Shown: positions 1-7,053 of the stretch, one piece after another
Layout: every line of letters begins with the position of its first letter
Numbering within the stretch: position 1 is the stretch's first letter
Source: Lachnospiraceae bacterium
GTDB lineage: Bacteria; Bacillota_A; Clostridia; Lachnospirales; Lachnospiraceae
DNA: 7,825 nucleotides
Reading direction: 5' to 3'
NCBI GenBank assembly: GCA_024690425.1
Contig: JAILCT010000091.1
Coordinates: forward strand, 1 to 7,825
Notes under the pieces: model-generated
The model's database searches: none
What the model was told of the DNA's origin: nothing
What the model saw: only the letters and a program-made list of their open reading frames with translations
Translations under genes and position numbers: made by a program

Positions 1-87
1 CAGGAGTTCAATGAGGACGAAGAGCTTGTGGATGTTGTCGACGAAGAGTATGACGAAGAAGACAGCTATGATGATAGCGAAGAATAG
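1..87 (+). CDS. rpoB: RNA polymerase beta subunit, 3' end only (partial)
   Basis: Frame 1 is open from the first base and closes at a TAG at 85-87, giving 28 residues that begin QEFNEDEELV. Seventeen of the 28 are Asp or Glu and none is Lys or Arg. Position directly upstream of rpoC on the same strand is the conserved rpoB-rpoC arrangement, and acidic RpoB C-termini occur in Clostridia, so this is called the tail of the beta subunit. None of the catalytic core is in the window, so identity rests mainly on gene order. The high acidity matches that of the RpoC tail. Confidence 0.85.
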   Translation, partial: QEFNEDEELVDVVDEEYDEEDSYDDSEE

Positions 88-88
88 G

Positions 89-126
89 ATCATAAGGGGT
101 ACCGCTTGCGGTGGATTCCTTATGAT
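89..126 (+). other. Compound hairpin in the rpoB-rpoC spacer, just after the rpoB stop
   Basis: ATCATAAGG at 89-97 is exactly complementary to CCTTATGAT at 118-126. The helix continues through two G-U pairs (98/117, 99/116) and a U-A pair (100/115). After a two-base bulge (GG, 113-114), an inner ACCG/CGGT stem (101-104 with 109-112) closes on a CTTG tetraloop. It starts one base after the rpoB stop codon. No T tract follows (GCCTTAGCGG), so it does not look like a normal intrinsic terminator. An RNA-processing or mRNA-stability element between the two cistrons is the most natural reading, but this is inference. Confidence 0.75.
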
Positions 127-148
127 GCCTTAGCGGCGAGCGTATCAA

Positions 149-169
149 AAGAAATACGGAGTATTTCTT
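149..169 (+). other. Second hairpin in the rpoB-rpoC spacer, just upstream of the rpoC SD
   Basis: AAGAAATAC (149-157) and GTATTTCTT (161-169) form a perfect 9-bp inverted repeat around a 3-base GGA spacer. It ends 12 bases before the rpoC Shine-Dalgarno sequence at 182-186. The stem is AT-rich and no run of T follows, so termination is unlikely. It could shape access to the rpoC start region or be a processing site. No function can be proved from sequence alone. Confidence 0.6.
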
Positions 170-181
170 ACCGAATAATGT

Positions 182-186
182 GGAGG
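182..186 (+). promoter_or_regulatory. Ribosome binding site of rpoC (decides the start codon)
   Basis: GGAGG lies 8 bases before the ATG at 195, the ideal distance. A GTG at 180 in the same frame would start translation inside this Shine-Dalgarno and has no SD of its own, so it is rejected as the start. Confidence 0.9.
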
Positions 187-194
187 AAAACAAA

Positions 195-3100
195 ATGCCG
201 GATATGAATAAAGAAGGATACCAGCCCATAACCTTTGATGCGATCAAGATCGGACTGGCATCACCTGAAAGAATAAGAGAGTGGTCAAGGGGTGAGGTTA
301 AGAAGCCCGAGACCATCAACTACAGAACATTAAAGCCTGAGAAGGACGGCCTGTTCTGTGAGAAGATTTTCGGACCCAGCAAGGACTGGGAGTGTCACTG
401 CGGTAAGTACAAGAAGATCCGCTATAAGGGTGTTATCTGTGACAGGTGTGGTGTTGAGGTAACCAAGGCCAATGTACGTCGTGAGCGTATGGGTCATATT
501 GAACTTGCAGCACCCGTGTCCCATATATGGTACTTTAAGGGAATACCCAGCCGTATGGGTCTTATCCTTGACTTATCACCCAGGACACTTGAGAAGGTTT
601 TATACTTTGCCAATTATATAGTACTCGATGCCGGCGATACCGAGCTTAAGTATAAGCAGGTACTGTCCGAGAAGGAGTACCAGGATGCAAGGGCAACACA
701 CGGCAACAAGTTCCGTGTAGGCATGGGAGCCGAGGCAGTCAAGGAACTCCTTATGGATATCGACCTTGACGGCGAGGCAGCCGAGCTTAAGGAAGCCCTT
801 AAGGAATCAACGGGCCAGAAGAGGGCCAAGATCATAAAGAGGCTGGAGGTTGTTGAAGCCTTCCGCGGTTCGGGCAACAAGCCCGAGTGGATGATCATGG
901 ATGCCATCCCGGTTATCCCGCCCGATCTTCGTCCCATGGTACAGCTTGACGGCGGACGTTTTGCAACATCCGACCTTAACGACCTGTACAGAAGGATAAT
1001 AAACAGGAACAACCGTCTTAAGAGGCTGCTCGAACTCGGTGCACCGGACATCATCGTCCGCAACGAGAAGAGGATGCTTCAGGAGGCAGTTGATGCCCTT
1101 ATCGATAACGGAAGAAGGGGACGTCCCGTAACAGGACCCGGTAACAGGGCTCTTAAGTCTCTTTCGGATATGCTTAAGGGTAAGTCGGGACGTTTCAGGC
1201 AGAACCTTCTGGGTAAGCGTGTTGACTATTCGGGCCGTTCGGTTAGCGTCGTTGGACCCGAGCTTAAGATATATCAGTGCGGTCTTCCCAAGGAAATGGC
1301 TATCGAGCTCTTCAAGCCTTTCGTTATGAAGGAGCTTGTTGCCAACGAAACCTCACACAATATAAAGAATGCCAAGAAGATGGTTGAGCGTCTTCGTCCC
1401 GAGGTTTGGGACGTGCTCGAGGATGTTCTTAAGGAGCATCCCGTAATGCTTAACCGTGCACCTACACTTCACAGGCTTGGTATTCAGGCATTCGAGCCCA
1501 TCCTTGTAGAGGGTAAGGCAATTAAGCTTCATCCCCTTGTATGTACGGCTTACAATGCTGACTTTGACGGTGACCAGATGGCAGTGCATCTTCCTCTTTC
1601 GGTGGAAGCACAGGCTGAGTGCCGGTTCCTCCTTCTGTCACCCAACAACCTGCTTAAGCCTTCGGACGGTGGTCCCGTTGCCGTTCCTTCGCAGGATATG
1701 GTCCTTGGTATCTACTACCTGACCATGAACAAGTATAAGGATTATTCATCAGATCCTGACTTTAATGAAGAAGTAACACTTAAGTATGATTCAATAGATG
1801 AAGCCCTTAAGGCATACAATGATTACCAGGCTTCGCTTGCCAAGGGCAAGACACCCAAGGGAGAGGCACTTACACGTGATACTTTCCTTAAGGTGTGTGT
1901 TGATGCCGACCGTGACAGATGGGTAACCTGCCGGTTCGTTGATCTTCTGGGACGTTACTATCATTCAATGAACCAGGCTATCTTAGCTTATGAAAACGGT
2001 GAGATTACCCTGCACCAGAGGATAAATGTCCGCATGGAGAAGACCCTCTCCGATGGCAGAAAGATAAGCGGAGTTATCAATACCACTTTGGGCCGTCTGA
2101 TATTTAACGAGATACTGCCTCAGGACCTTGGCTTTGTTAAGAGGAATGAGGAAGATCCTGCAAGCATGCTCGCACTTGAGATCGACTTCCATGTGGGCAA
2201 GAAACATCTTAAGCAGATACTTGAGAAGGTCATCAATACACACGGAGCTACAAGGACAGCCGAGGTGCTTGACCATATCAAGGCAATGGGATACAAGTAT
2301 TCGACCCAGGCAGCAATGACGGTTTCCATTTCGGATATGACCGTGCCTGCAAGGAAGGCTGAGATGCTTGAGGATGCCCAGAAGACGGTTGACAGGATCA
2401 CCCGAGATTACAGAAGGGGTCTTATCACCGAGGAAGAGCGTTACAGGGGCGTCATCCAGACATGGCATGAGACCGATGAGGCACTTACCAAGGTGCTTCT
2501 TGACGGACTTGATAAATACAATAACATCTTCATGATGGCTGATTCGGGAGCTCGTGGTTCCAACCAGCAGATCAAGCAGCTTGCCGGTATGCGTGGACTT
2601 ATGGCCGATACAACCGGTCGTACGATCGAGCTTCCCATTAAGTCTAATTTCCGTGAAGGTCTTGACGTACTTGAGTACTTCATGTCCGCACACGGTGCAC
2701 GTAAGGGTCTGTCCGATACGGCTCTTCGTACAGCCGACTCAGGTTACCTTACAAGGCGTCTTGTAGACGTTTCCCAAGAGCTTATCATCCGTGAACGTGA
2801 CTGCTGTGAAGGCGTTGATGAGCTTCCCGGAATGTATGTGAAGCCCTTCAAGGACGGTAAGGAGACGATCGAGAACTTAAAGGATCGTATCCTCGGACGT
2901 TACGCATGCGATGATATCAAGAATGCCAAGGGTGAGGTTCTTGTTAAGAAGAACCATATGATCAACCCCAGGCGTGCAGAGCGTGTTATAGAAGAAGGCG
3001 TTGACAGTAAGGGCGTACTCTTCAATGCGATAGATGACAACGGCAAGCCCATTTCAGAGGGCGTTAAGATCCGTACGATACTTACCTGCCGCTGCCATAA

Positions 3101-4115
3101 CGGTATATGTTCTAAGTGCTACGGTGCTAACATGGCAACCGGTGAAGCCGTTCAGGTTGGTGAGGCAGTAGGTATCATAGCAGCCCAGTCGATCGGTGAG
3201 CCCGGTACACAGCTTACCATGCGTACATTCCATACCGGTGGTGTTGCCGGTGATGATATCACACAGGGTCTTCCCCGTGTAGAGGAGCTCTTCGAGGCAC
3301 GTAAGCCCAAGGGACTTGCCATCATCTCCGAGATCGCTGGTAAGGCAGTACTTAAGGATACCAAGAAGAAGAAAGAAGTAGTTGTAACCAACGAAGAGAC
3401 AGGCGAGATCAAGACGTACCTTATCCCTTACGGTTCAAGGACCAAGATCACAGATGATCCCGAGGGCCAGATGATCGAGGCCGGTGATGAGCTTACGGAT
3501 GGTTCCGTTAATCCTCACGATATCCTTAAGATCAAGGGTATAAGGGCTGTTCAGGATTATATGCTCCGTGAGGTTCAGAGGGTTTACCGTCTCCAGGGTG
3601 TTGAGATCAACGATAAGCACATCGAGGTTATCGTTCGCCAGATGCTTAAGAAGGTTCGCGTGGAGAATAACGGTGATTCCGATTTCTTACCGGGTACACT
3701 TGTTGATTCACTCGAGCTTGAGGATATAAATGCGGCACTTGTTGCTGAGGGTAAGGAGCCTGCAGAGGGCAGCCAGATAATCCTTGGTATCACCAAGGCA
3801 TCCCTTGCAACCAACTCCTTCATGTCGGCTGCATCTTTCCAGGAGACCACCAAGGTTCTTACCGAGGCGGCTATCAAGGGTAAGGTCGATCCCCTTATCG
3901 GACTTAAGGAGAACGTTATCATCGGTAAGCTGATCCCCGCAGGTACAGGAATGAGAAGGTACCGTGAGGTAATGCTTGATACTTCGGTAGCAGATGCTTC
4001 CAAGGTTGAAACAGTCGAGGAAGAGATCATTGATGAGATGATCGATGACGACGAGACGATCGATGATGAGATGCTCGAAGATGAGGAACTTGAAACAATA
4101 GAAGAAATAGAATAA
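195..4115 (+). CDS. rpoC: DNA-directed RNA polymerase beta' subunit
   Basis: This is the clamp and catalytic subunit of RNA polymerase, which acts in the cytoplasm with RpoA and RpoB. The ATG at 195 gives 1306 residues and is set by GGAGG 8 bases upstream. In order, the protein shows: the N-terminal zinc ribbon (C67, C69, C82, C85); the NADFDGD motif at 454-460, whose three Asp residues bind the catalytic magnesium; the bridge-helix segment at about 831-857 ([19 protein letters not shown]); the second zinc site (C870 or C871 with CRC at 965-967, C972, C975); and the trigger-loop start with [13 protein letters not shown] near 1001-1013. Bacillus subtilis beta' has 1199 residues. The extra length here comes from an insertion around 533-590 and an acidic tail at 1271-1306 (21 of 36 residues Asp/Glu). 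No SI3-type insertion is seen in the trigger loop. It is co-transcribed with rpoB across a 107-base spacer and ends 10 bases before a terminator. Confidence 0.98.
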   Translation: MPDMNKEGYQPITFDAIKIGLASPERIREWSRGEVKKPETINYRTLKPEKDGLFCEKIFGPSKDWECHCGKYKKIRYKGVICDRCGVEVTKANVRRERMGHIELAAPVSHIWYFKGIPSRMGLILDLSPRTLEKVLYFANYIVLDAGDTELKYKQVLSEKEYQDARATHGNKFRVGMGAEAVKELLMDIDLDGEAAELKEALKESTGQKRAKIIKRLEVVEAFRGSGNKPEWMIMDAIPVIPPDLRPMVQLDGGRFATSDLNDLYRRIINRNNRLKRLLELGAPDIIVRNEKRMLQEAVDALIDNGRRGRPVTGPGNRALKSLSDMLKGKSGRFRQNLLGKRVDYSGRSVSVVGPELKIYQCGLPKEMAIELFKPFVMKELVANETSHNIKNAKKMVERLRPEVWDVLEDVLKEHPVMLNRAPTLHRLGIQAFEPILVEGKAIKLHPLVCTAYNADFDGDQMAVHLPLSVEAQAECRFLLLSPNNLLKPSDGGPVAVPSQDMVLGIYYLTMNKYKDYSSDPDFNEEVTLKYDSIDEALKAYNDYQASLAKGKTPKGEALTRDTFLKVCVDADRDRWVTCRFVDLLGRYYHSMNQAILAYENGEITLHQRINVRMEKTLSDGRKISGVINTTLGRLIFNEILPQDLGFVKRNEEDPASMLALEIDFHVGKKHLKQILEKVINTHGATRTAEVLDHIKAMGYKYSTQAAMTVSISDMTVPARKAEMLEDAQKTVDRITRDYRRGLITEEERYRGVIQTWHETDEALTKVLLDGLDKYNNIFMMADSGARGSNQQIKQLAGMRGLMADTTGRTIELPIKSNFREGLDVLEYFMSAHGARKGLSDTALRTADSGYLTRRLVDVSQELIIRERDCCEGVDELPGMYVKPFKDGKETIENLKDRILGRYACDDIKNAKGEVLVKKNHMINPRRAERVIEEGVDSKGVLFNAIDDNGKPISEGVKIRTILTCRCHNGICSKCYGANMATGEAVQVGEAVGIIAAQSIGEPGTQLTMRTFHTGGVAGDDITQGLPRVEELFEARKPKGLAIISEIAGKAVLKDTKKKKEVVVTNEETGEIKTYLIPYGSRTKITDDPEGQMIEAGDELTDGSVNPHDILKIKGIRAVQDYMLREVQRVYRLQGVEINDKHIEVIVRQMLKKVRVENNGDSDFLPGTLVDSLELEDINAALVAEGKEPAEGSQIILGITKASLATNSFMSAASFQETTKVLTEAAIKGKVDPLIGLKENVIIGKLIPAGTGMRRYREVMLDTSVADASKVETVEEEIIDEMIDDDETIDDEMLEDEELETIEEIE
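4032..4067 (+). repeat. 18-base tandem repeat in the acidic tail of rpoC
   Basis: Two adjacent in-frame 18-base units (4032-4049 and 4050-4067) differ at only three bases, all T/C changes. They encode DEMIDD and DETIDD. A looser third copy (EMLEDE) follows. This suggests the acidic tail grew, or can change length, by slippage or duplication in steps of six residues. Confidence 0.7.
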
Positions 4116-4125
4116 GATATACAAT

Positions 4126-4165
4126 AAGAAAGGGATCCTACCAGAGGATCCCTTTCTTTTCTTTT
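4126..4165. terminator. Intrinsic terminator shared by rpoC and the convergent pil operon
   Basis: AAGAAAGGGATCCT (4126-4139) pairs perfectly with AGGATCCCTTTCTT (4145-4158), a 14-bp stem with a 5-base loop (ACCAG). On the + strand it runs into TTTTCTTTT, a strong U tract for ending rpoC transcripts. On the - strand the downstream sequence is ATTGTATATC after a TTTCTT stem base, so termination of the opposing pil operon is plausible but weaker. The rpoC stop codon ends 10 bases before the stem. The right arm and loop are also the coding end of the opposing pilT gene. Confidence 0.93.
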
Positions 4166-5262
4166 ACGGGTTCGCTTGCAGCGGGAGCTGCTCCTCCCTT
4201 GTTGGCATAGTATATCTTGTTCGTGAGGTTTTCGGCATTTGTGGTATAAGAGAAGGCGGTCTTTTCGGAGATCTTGCCTTCTTTTATTAAGTTAAGAAGG
4301 CTGGTGTTCATGGAGATCATGCCTTCCTGTGATGAGGTATCGATAACCGAATCGATGCTCTGGATCTTCTTCTCACGGATGTTGGTCCTGATGGCCGGAT
4401 TAAGGGTCATTATCTCGAAGGCGGGAACGATGCCGCCGTCAACCGTGGGAAGGAGCTGCTGGCTGACAACTGCCTGCAGTACCATGGATAACTGGATGTA
4501 GATCTGGTGCTGCTGGTTGGGCGGGAAAGCGTCGATGATACGCTCTATGGTGTTTGCTGCACCTACGGTATGGAGGGTGGACAGGACCAGGTGACCGGTC
4601 TCTGCAGCCGTCATCGCAACGCTTATCGTATCCGAATCACGCATCTCACCGAGGAGTATCACATCCGGACTCTGGCGCAGGGATGCGCGGAGGGCCGTTA
4701 AGTAGGACTCGGTATCCGACACAACCTCACGCTGGCTGACTATGCTCTTCTTATGAGGGTGCAGATACTCAAGAGGATCCTCCAGGGTTATTATATGTGA
4801 TTCTCTGTTTGAATTAATGTGGTCCACCATACAGGCCAGGGTTGTTGATTTACCCGATCCCGCAGGCCCTGTGATAAGGACAAGTCCCTTCTTCTTCTCA
4901 GACAAAGATATGATCTTCTCGGGTATCCCGAGTTCTTCGGGCTTGGGAATATGGAAGGTAATGACACGGATGACAGCGGATAAGGAACCGCGCTGCTTGT
5001 AGGCATTGATCCTGAACCTGGCTACACCTCCGAGTGCGAATGAAAAGTCATCATCGCCGGTTTCGTCAAGTCTTGTCATCTCCCTGTGGCCCAACTCATA
5101 AATGGCAGCGATCATTTCGGCCGTATCCGAAGGCATAAGACGCGAATCGCCTTCCGTGTACATACGTCCGTTGAGTTTATACGTGAGTTCACGGCCTGCC
5201 ACTATGAATATGTCCGATGCTCCTGCCTTGGTTATGACAGATAAGGTATCAACGATTGACAT
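4138..5262 (-). CDS. pilT: Type IV pilus retraction ATPase, PilT family
   Basis: This 374-residue protein is a hexameric AAA-like motor of the PilT/GspE superfamily, acting on the cytoplasmic side of the membrane at the PilC platform to depolymerise pili. Visible motifs are: an N-terminal PAS-like region containing ASDIFIVAG (15-23); Walker A GPAGSGKST at 132-140; the Asp box HIITLEDPLEYLH at 156-168; Walker B DVILLGEMRD at 200-209, with the catalytic Glu at 206; the His box ending STLHT at 228-232; and AIRTNIRE at 290-297. The last matches the PilT signature AIRNLIRE, which argues for PilT rather than the extension ATPase PilB. Length is close to typical PilT (about 345-370). The tail (GGAAPAASEPVKEKKGILW) is low-complexity and its last residues are encoded by the terminator stem. 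A clear SD (GGAGGG) sits 10 bases before the start. It is the last gene of the operon. Confidence 0.95.
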   Translation of the reverse strand: MSIVDTLSVITKAGASDIFIVAGRELTYKLNGRMYTEGDSRLMPSDTAEMIAAIYELGHREMTRLDETGDDDFSFALGGVARFRINAYKQRGSLSAVIRVITFHIPKPEELGIPEKIISLSEKKKGLVLITGPAGSGKSTTLACMVDHINSNRESHIITLEDPLEYLHPHKKSIVSQREVVSDTESYLTALRASLRQSPDVILLGEMRDSDTISVAMTAAETGHLVLSTLHTVGAANTIERIIDAFPPNQQHQIYIQLSMVLQAVVSQQLLPTVDGGIVPAFEIMTLNPAIRTNIREKKIQSIDSVIDTSSQEGMISMNTSLLNLIKEGKISEKTAFSYTTNAENLTNKIYYANKGGAAPAASEPVKEKKGILW

Positions 5263-5272
5263 TGTATTTAAT

Positions 5273-5278
5273 CCCTCC
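5273..5278 (-). promoter_or_regulatory. Ribosome binding site of pilT, overlapping the upstream stop
   Basis: On the - strand TAGGAGGGAT carries both the TAG stop of the preceding gene (5280-5278) and the SD GGAGGG (5278-5273), which lies 10 bases before the pilT ATG. A strong SD fused to the upstream stop suggests translational coupling. Confidence 0.8.
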
Positions 5279-5742
5279 TATAAGTTTGATGTGTTAACAG
5301 CATTCCAGCTGTCTATATGGAACAGCTGCTCATCCCCTTCCTCGGGGTAATGGGTCTTCAAAGTCACATTAAGCGTCAGGGACTCATTCACGGGGACCTG
5401 GTAACTCAGTGTTACCGGATCGTTTTTGTTTGGCTCCTCGCTTGCTATCACCATATCGTTATCTGCAAAAAGCTCAGGTATACCGTCATAGTAGTCTCCG
5501 GCGTTGCTGCAGGTTTTTAAGTGTTTGCTGAGCAGGCCCTCAATGTTTGCCATATAGAGCTCCGCCATCCTGTTGGCTTCGTAGTATTCACTTGTCCGCT
5601 GTGCGGTCTGCCGGCTTAAGTTAAGGTCCGAGTGGGCGCTTAAATAGGTAAGGGCCGCGAAGCTTACCATGCTAAGGAGCACGAAAGCGGTCAGCACCGA
5701 ACTTGTTCCGACATTAATGCCGCCTTTGAATTTCTTTTTCAT
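5278..5742 (-). CDS. Small membrane-anchored protein, PilX/GspK-like architecture
   Basis: This 154-residue protein has a basic, glycine-ending leader (MKKKFKGG) followed by one hydrophobic helix at about 13-34 and a soluble domain. After the helix, a helical stretch rich in polar residues (SDLNLSRQTAQRTSEYYEANRMAEL) recalls the PilX/GspK family of minor pilins, where a similar segment leads to a Tyr/Ala/Glu-rich helix. A prepilin-peptidase cut after G7 or G8 is possible. There is no Glu at +5, and lack of that Glu is also a feature of GspK and PilX. The remainder (about 75-154) is predicted beta-rich and unrecognised. It starts 9 bases after the upstream gene with an SD (AGAGG) only about 4 bases from the ATG, closer than usual. 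The resemblance is architectural only; a conserved hypothetical of clostridial pil operons is the safe label. Confidence 0.8.
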   Translation of the reverse strand: MKKKFKGGINVGTSSVLTAFVLLSMVSFAALTYLSAHSDLNLSRQTAQRTSEYYEANRMAELYMANIEGLLSKHLKTCSNAGDYYDGIPELFADNDMVIASEEPNKNDPVTLSYQVPVNESLTLNVTLKTHYPEEGDEQLFHIDSWNAVNTSNL

Positions 5743-5751
5743 ATTTCCTCT

Positions 5752-6192
5752 TTATCCGCGAATGGAATGTAAGTACTTGGTCGCATCCAGTTCGTATATT
5801 ATCGTCGAATCCTCCACCCTTACTATCTTGACATGCATGTTCTGTATTGCTCCGTTTGGCGTTAATGTTACATCACCTGCATATACGGCAAGGTCGGGGT
5901 CGCAGGGGTTAAATTCGGAATCATAGAATAACATAAGGTAAGAGTCATCACCCTTTACCGAATCGGGATAAACCGCCTGTATGCTGTCAATATCACCGTC
6001 GGTTCCCCTCATTACTTCAGCATAGCCGGTAGCTATGGCTATGGCATGGTTGAGCTCGTATGTTTCCTTACCCATCATGTGGGCCGAAACAAAGCACTTC
6101 ACACATACGGCTGCAGCCAGTGAGAAGAAGAGTATTGTGACTATCATCTCCATAAGGAAGAGAGAAGAACGTGATCTTCCGGCATCATTCAT
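5752..6192 (-). CDS. Candidate minor pilin / type II secretion pseudopilin-like protein
   Basis: This is a 146-residue protein from the ATG at 6190-6192. An in-frame upstream ATG at 6243 would add 17 residues lying inside the preceding gene and lacks the strong SD; the chosen start has GGAGGTG 8 bases upstream. The N-terminus is MNDAGRSRSS followed by LFLMEMIVTILFFSLAAAV. Cutting after S10 would leave a short basic leader and put Glu15 at mature position +5, as in type IV prepilins, but with Ser rather than Gly at -1. One hydrophobic helix spans about 11-36. The rest (Tyr/Asp-rich, with two strand-like blocks near 85-92 and 118-135) resembles the small globular head of a pilin. It overlaps the upstream gene by 8 bases. 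The pilin-like reading is inference from the leader and the operon. Confidence 0.8.
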   Translation of the reverse strand: MNDAGRSRSSLFLMEMIVTILFFSLAAAVCVKCFVSAHMMGKETYELNHAIAIATGYAEVMRGTDGDIDSIQAVYPDSVKGDDSYLMLFYDSEFNPCDPDLAVYAGDVTLTPNGAIQNMHVKIVRVEDSTIIYELDATKYLHSIRG

Positions 6193-6703
6193 TCCCGTCA
6201 CCTCCGTTATCAGCTTCCAATGTATAACTGTACAGGGAAACATAGAACTCGGTTTTGTTCCCCTCAGCGTCTTCGATATTAAAACGGTAAAGGGAATCGG
6301 TCACCTTGCTTGATGTAAAGGAGTTGAGCTTTAGGATGTTCTTGCCGGCGCTCTTTACAAGGCCCACATCACCGCGTACGGTAAGCTCCTTGAGGTTCCC
6401 TTCGTATTCATATAAATATGTACAATATTCGTCACTGTTTATGAACTGTGATAACTTGAGTATGGGTCCGTCCGCATCCTCTGCTATTGTCACACCGTTC
6501 TTGCGGTCGTGCTGGTGGAGCTTCTCGGTAACGTATGCAAGGGATGTACGGGACGAGAAGTTAACGCTCATGTCGTGTGCGGTCTTCTTGTAGATCTTGG
6601 CACCGAACAGCACAACAAAAAGAGCCGAGAGCATAAAGACCCCGAACACGGTGATCATAAATATGATATCCACTATTGATCTGTCGCGCTTAAGGATATT
6701 CAT
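6185..6703 (-). CDS. DUF4860-type single-pass membrane protein of pilus operons
   Basis: This 172-residue protein has one N-terminal membrane helix at about 12-35 after a basic leader (MNILKRDRS) and then an extracytoplasmic domain. Features such as SRTSLAYVTEKLHQHD (51-66), a run of hydrophobic/aromatic strands (CTYLYEY near 94-100) and a C-terminal FYVSLYSY strand fit the clostridial family I know as DUF4860, found beside GspF/PilC genes. That match is from memory and was not searched. Its ATG shares ATGA with the stop of the upstream gene (4-base overlap), and AAGGGG about 7 bases upstream is the SD. No canonical class III leader is seen: the acidic residue near the helix start (D12) is not in the usual +5 context. 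By operon position it could be a minor-pilin or assembly partner. Confidence 0.85.
   Translation of the reverse strand: MNILKRDRSIVDIIFMITVFGVFMLSALFVVLFGAKIYKKTAHDMSVNFSSRTSLAYVTEKLHQHDRKNGVTIAEDADGPILKLSQFINSDEYCTYLYEYEGNLKELTVRGDVGLVKSAGKNILKLNSFTSSKVTDSLYRFNIEDAEGNKTEFYVSLYSYTLEADNGGDGNE
6201..6205 (-). promoter_or_regulatory. Ribosome binding site for the pilin-like gene, inside the preceding gene
   Basis: GGAGG (followed by TG) on the - strand lies 8 bases before the ATG at 6190-6192 and within the last codons of the DUF4860-type gene. It fixes the start of the 146-residue protein and makes the 17-residue longer version unlikely. Confidence 0.85.
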
Positions 6704-7035
6704 TCGTATCCCCTTTCGATGATGGTAACATTGGGCATCAGGTTGCTTCCTATCGATTCATAATTAATTATGAATCGCTTATGGTCGTAGTTGAGCCCGT
6801 AGTGGTCCTCTATGTACTCAAGTGAAGGAGGGTACATGCCCTCTATCGAGTAGCAGTGGACTATATCGCGGGTTATGGCTTCTTCAAGTATCTGCCGCTG
6901 GTTTGCCGCATTGCTTCCGGACAGCCTGGTTATGCCGATAAGGAAGACGATAATTATCGCGGCAAAAAGCAGGATCGAATAATTGATGGAGCCGAGTATT
7001 CTTGTTTTTAAGTCAAGTCTTGTAAATCTGTTCAT
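6700..7035 (-). CDS. Small bitopic protein of the pilus operon, pseudopilin-like soluble part
   Basis: This is a 111-residue protein with a basic N-terminus (MNRFTRLDLKTR), one membrane helix at about 19-36, an amphipathic stretch (NQRQILEEAITRDIVHCYSIEG, 45-66) and a short domain. The phrase GMYPPSLEYI (66-75) is like the G-x-YP-x-S-L-x-x-L element of GspG/FimU-type pseudopilins. No class III cleavage motif or Glu+5 is visible. I believe similar short proteins recur beside gspF in Clostridia, but they have no named function. The ATG lies 18 bases after the pilC stop, with GGGGA upstream as SD. It overlaps the next gene by ATGA. Codons 83-92 or so contain a 24-bp perfect DNA palindrome. Confidence 0.8.
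   Translation of the reverse strand: MNRFTRLDLKTRILGSINYSILLFAAIIIVFLIGITRLSGSNAANQRQILEEAITRDIVHCYSIEGMYPPSLEYIEDHYGLNYDHKRFIINYESIGSNLMPNVTIIERGYE
6754..6777. repeat. 24-bp perfect palindrome inside the 111-residue pil gene
   Basis: The half CGATTCATAATT (6754-6765) is followed directly by its exact reverse complement AATTATGAATCG (6766-6777). In mRNA it can fold as a 10-bp stem with a TTAA loop. On the coding strand it spells RFIINYES. It lies 51 bases upstream of the next gene's start codon. It could be a protein-binding dyad, an mRNA hairpin or coincidence; length and perfection make chance alone unattractive. Confidence 0.9.
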
Positions 7036-7053
7036 CCTATTTCCCCAAAAACT

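Noticed and set aside
89..126. Intrinsic terminator between rpoB and rpoC
   Set aside because: The stem is strong but is followed by GCCTTAGCGG rather than a T run, and stopping here would block expression of essential rpoC.
180..194. GTG at 180 as the rpoC start, adding five residues
   Set aside because: It overlaps the GGAGG that serves the ATG at 195 and has no SD of its own at a sensible distance.
1983..2693. 236-codon open frame on the - strand opposite rpoC
   Set aside because: Cys/His/Leu-rich composition with no recognisable family, no SD, and full overlap with a strongly conserved part of rpoC; it is a shadow of rpoC codon bias. The same applies to 614-1063, 3584-4030 and 3708-4124 on the - strand.
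5828..5860. TTGACA-like -35 box on the + strand within the pil operon
   Set aside because: At 16-18 bases downstream there is no -10-like hexamer, and no + strand gene follows.
6193..6243. Upstream ATG (6243) giving a 163-residue version of the pilin-like protein
   Set aside because: The extra 17 residues would lie before a basic leader and helix that already look complete, and the strong SD GGAGGTG points to the ATG at 6192.
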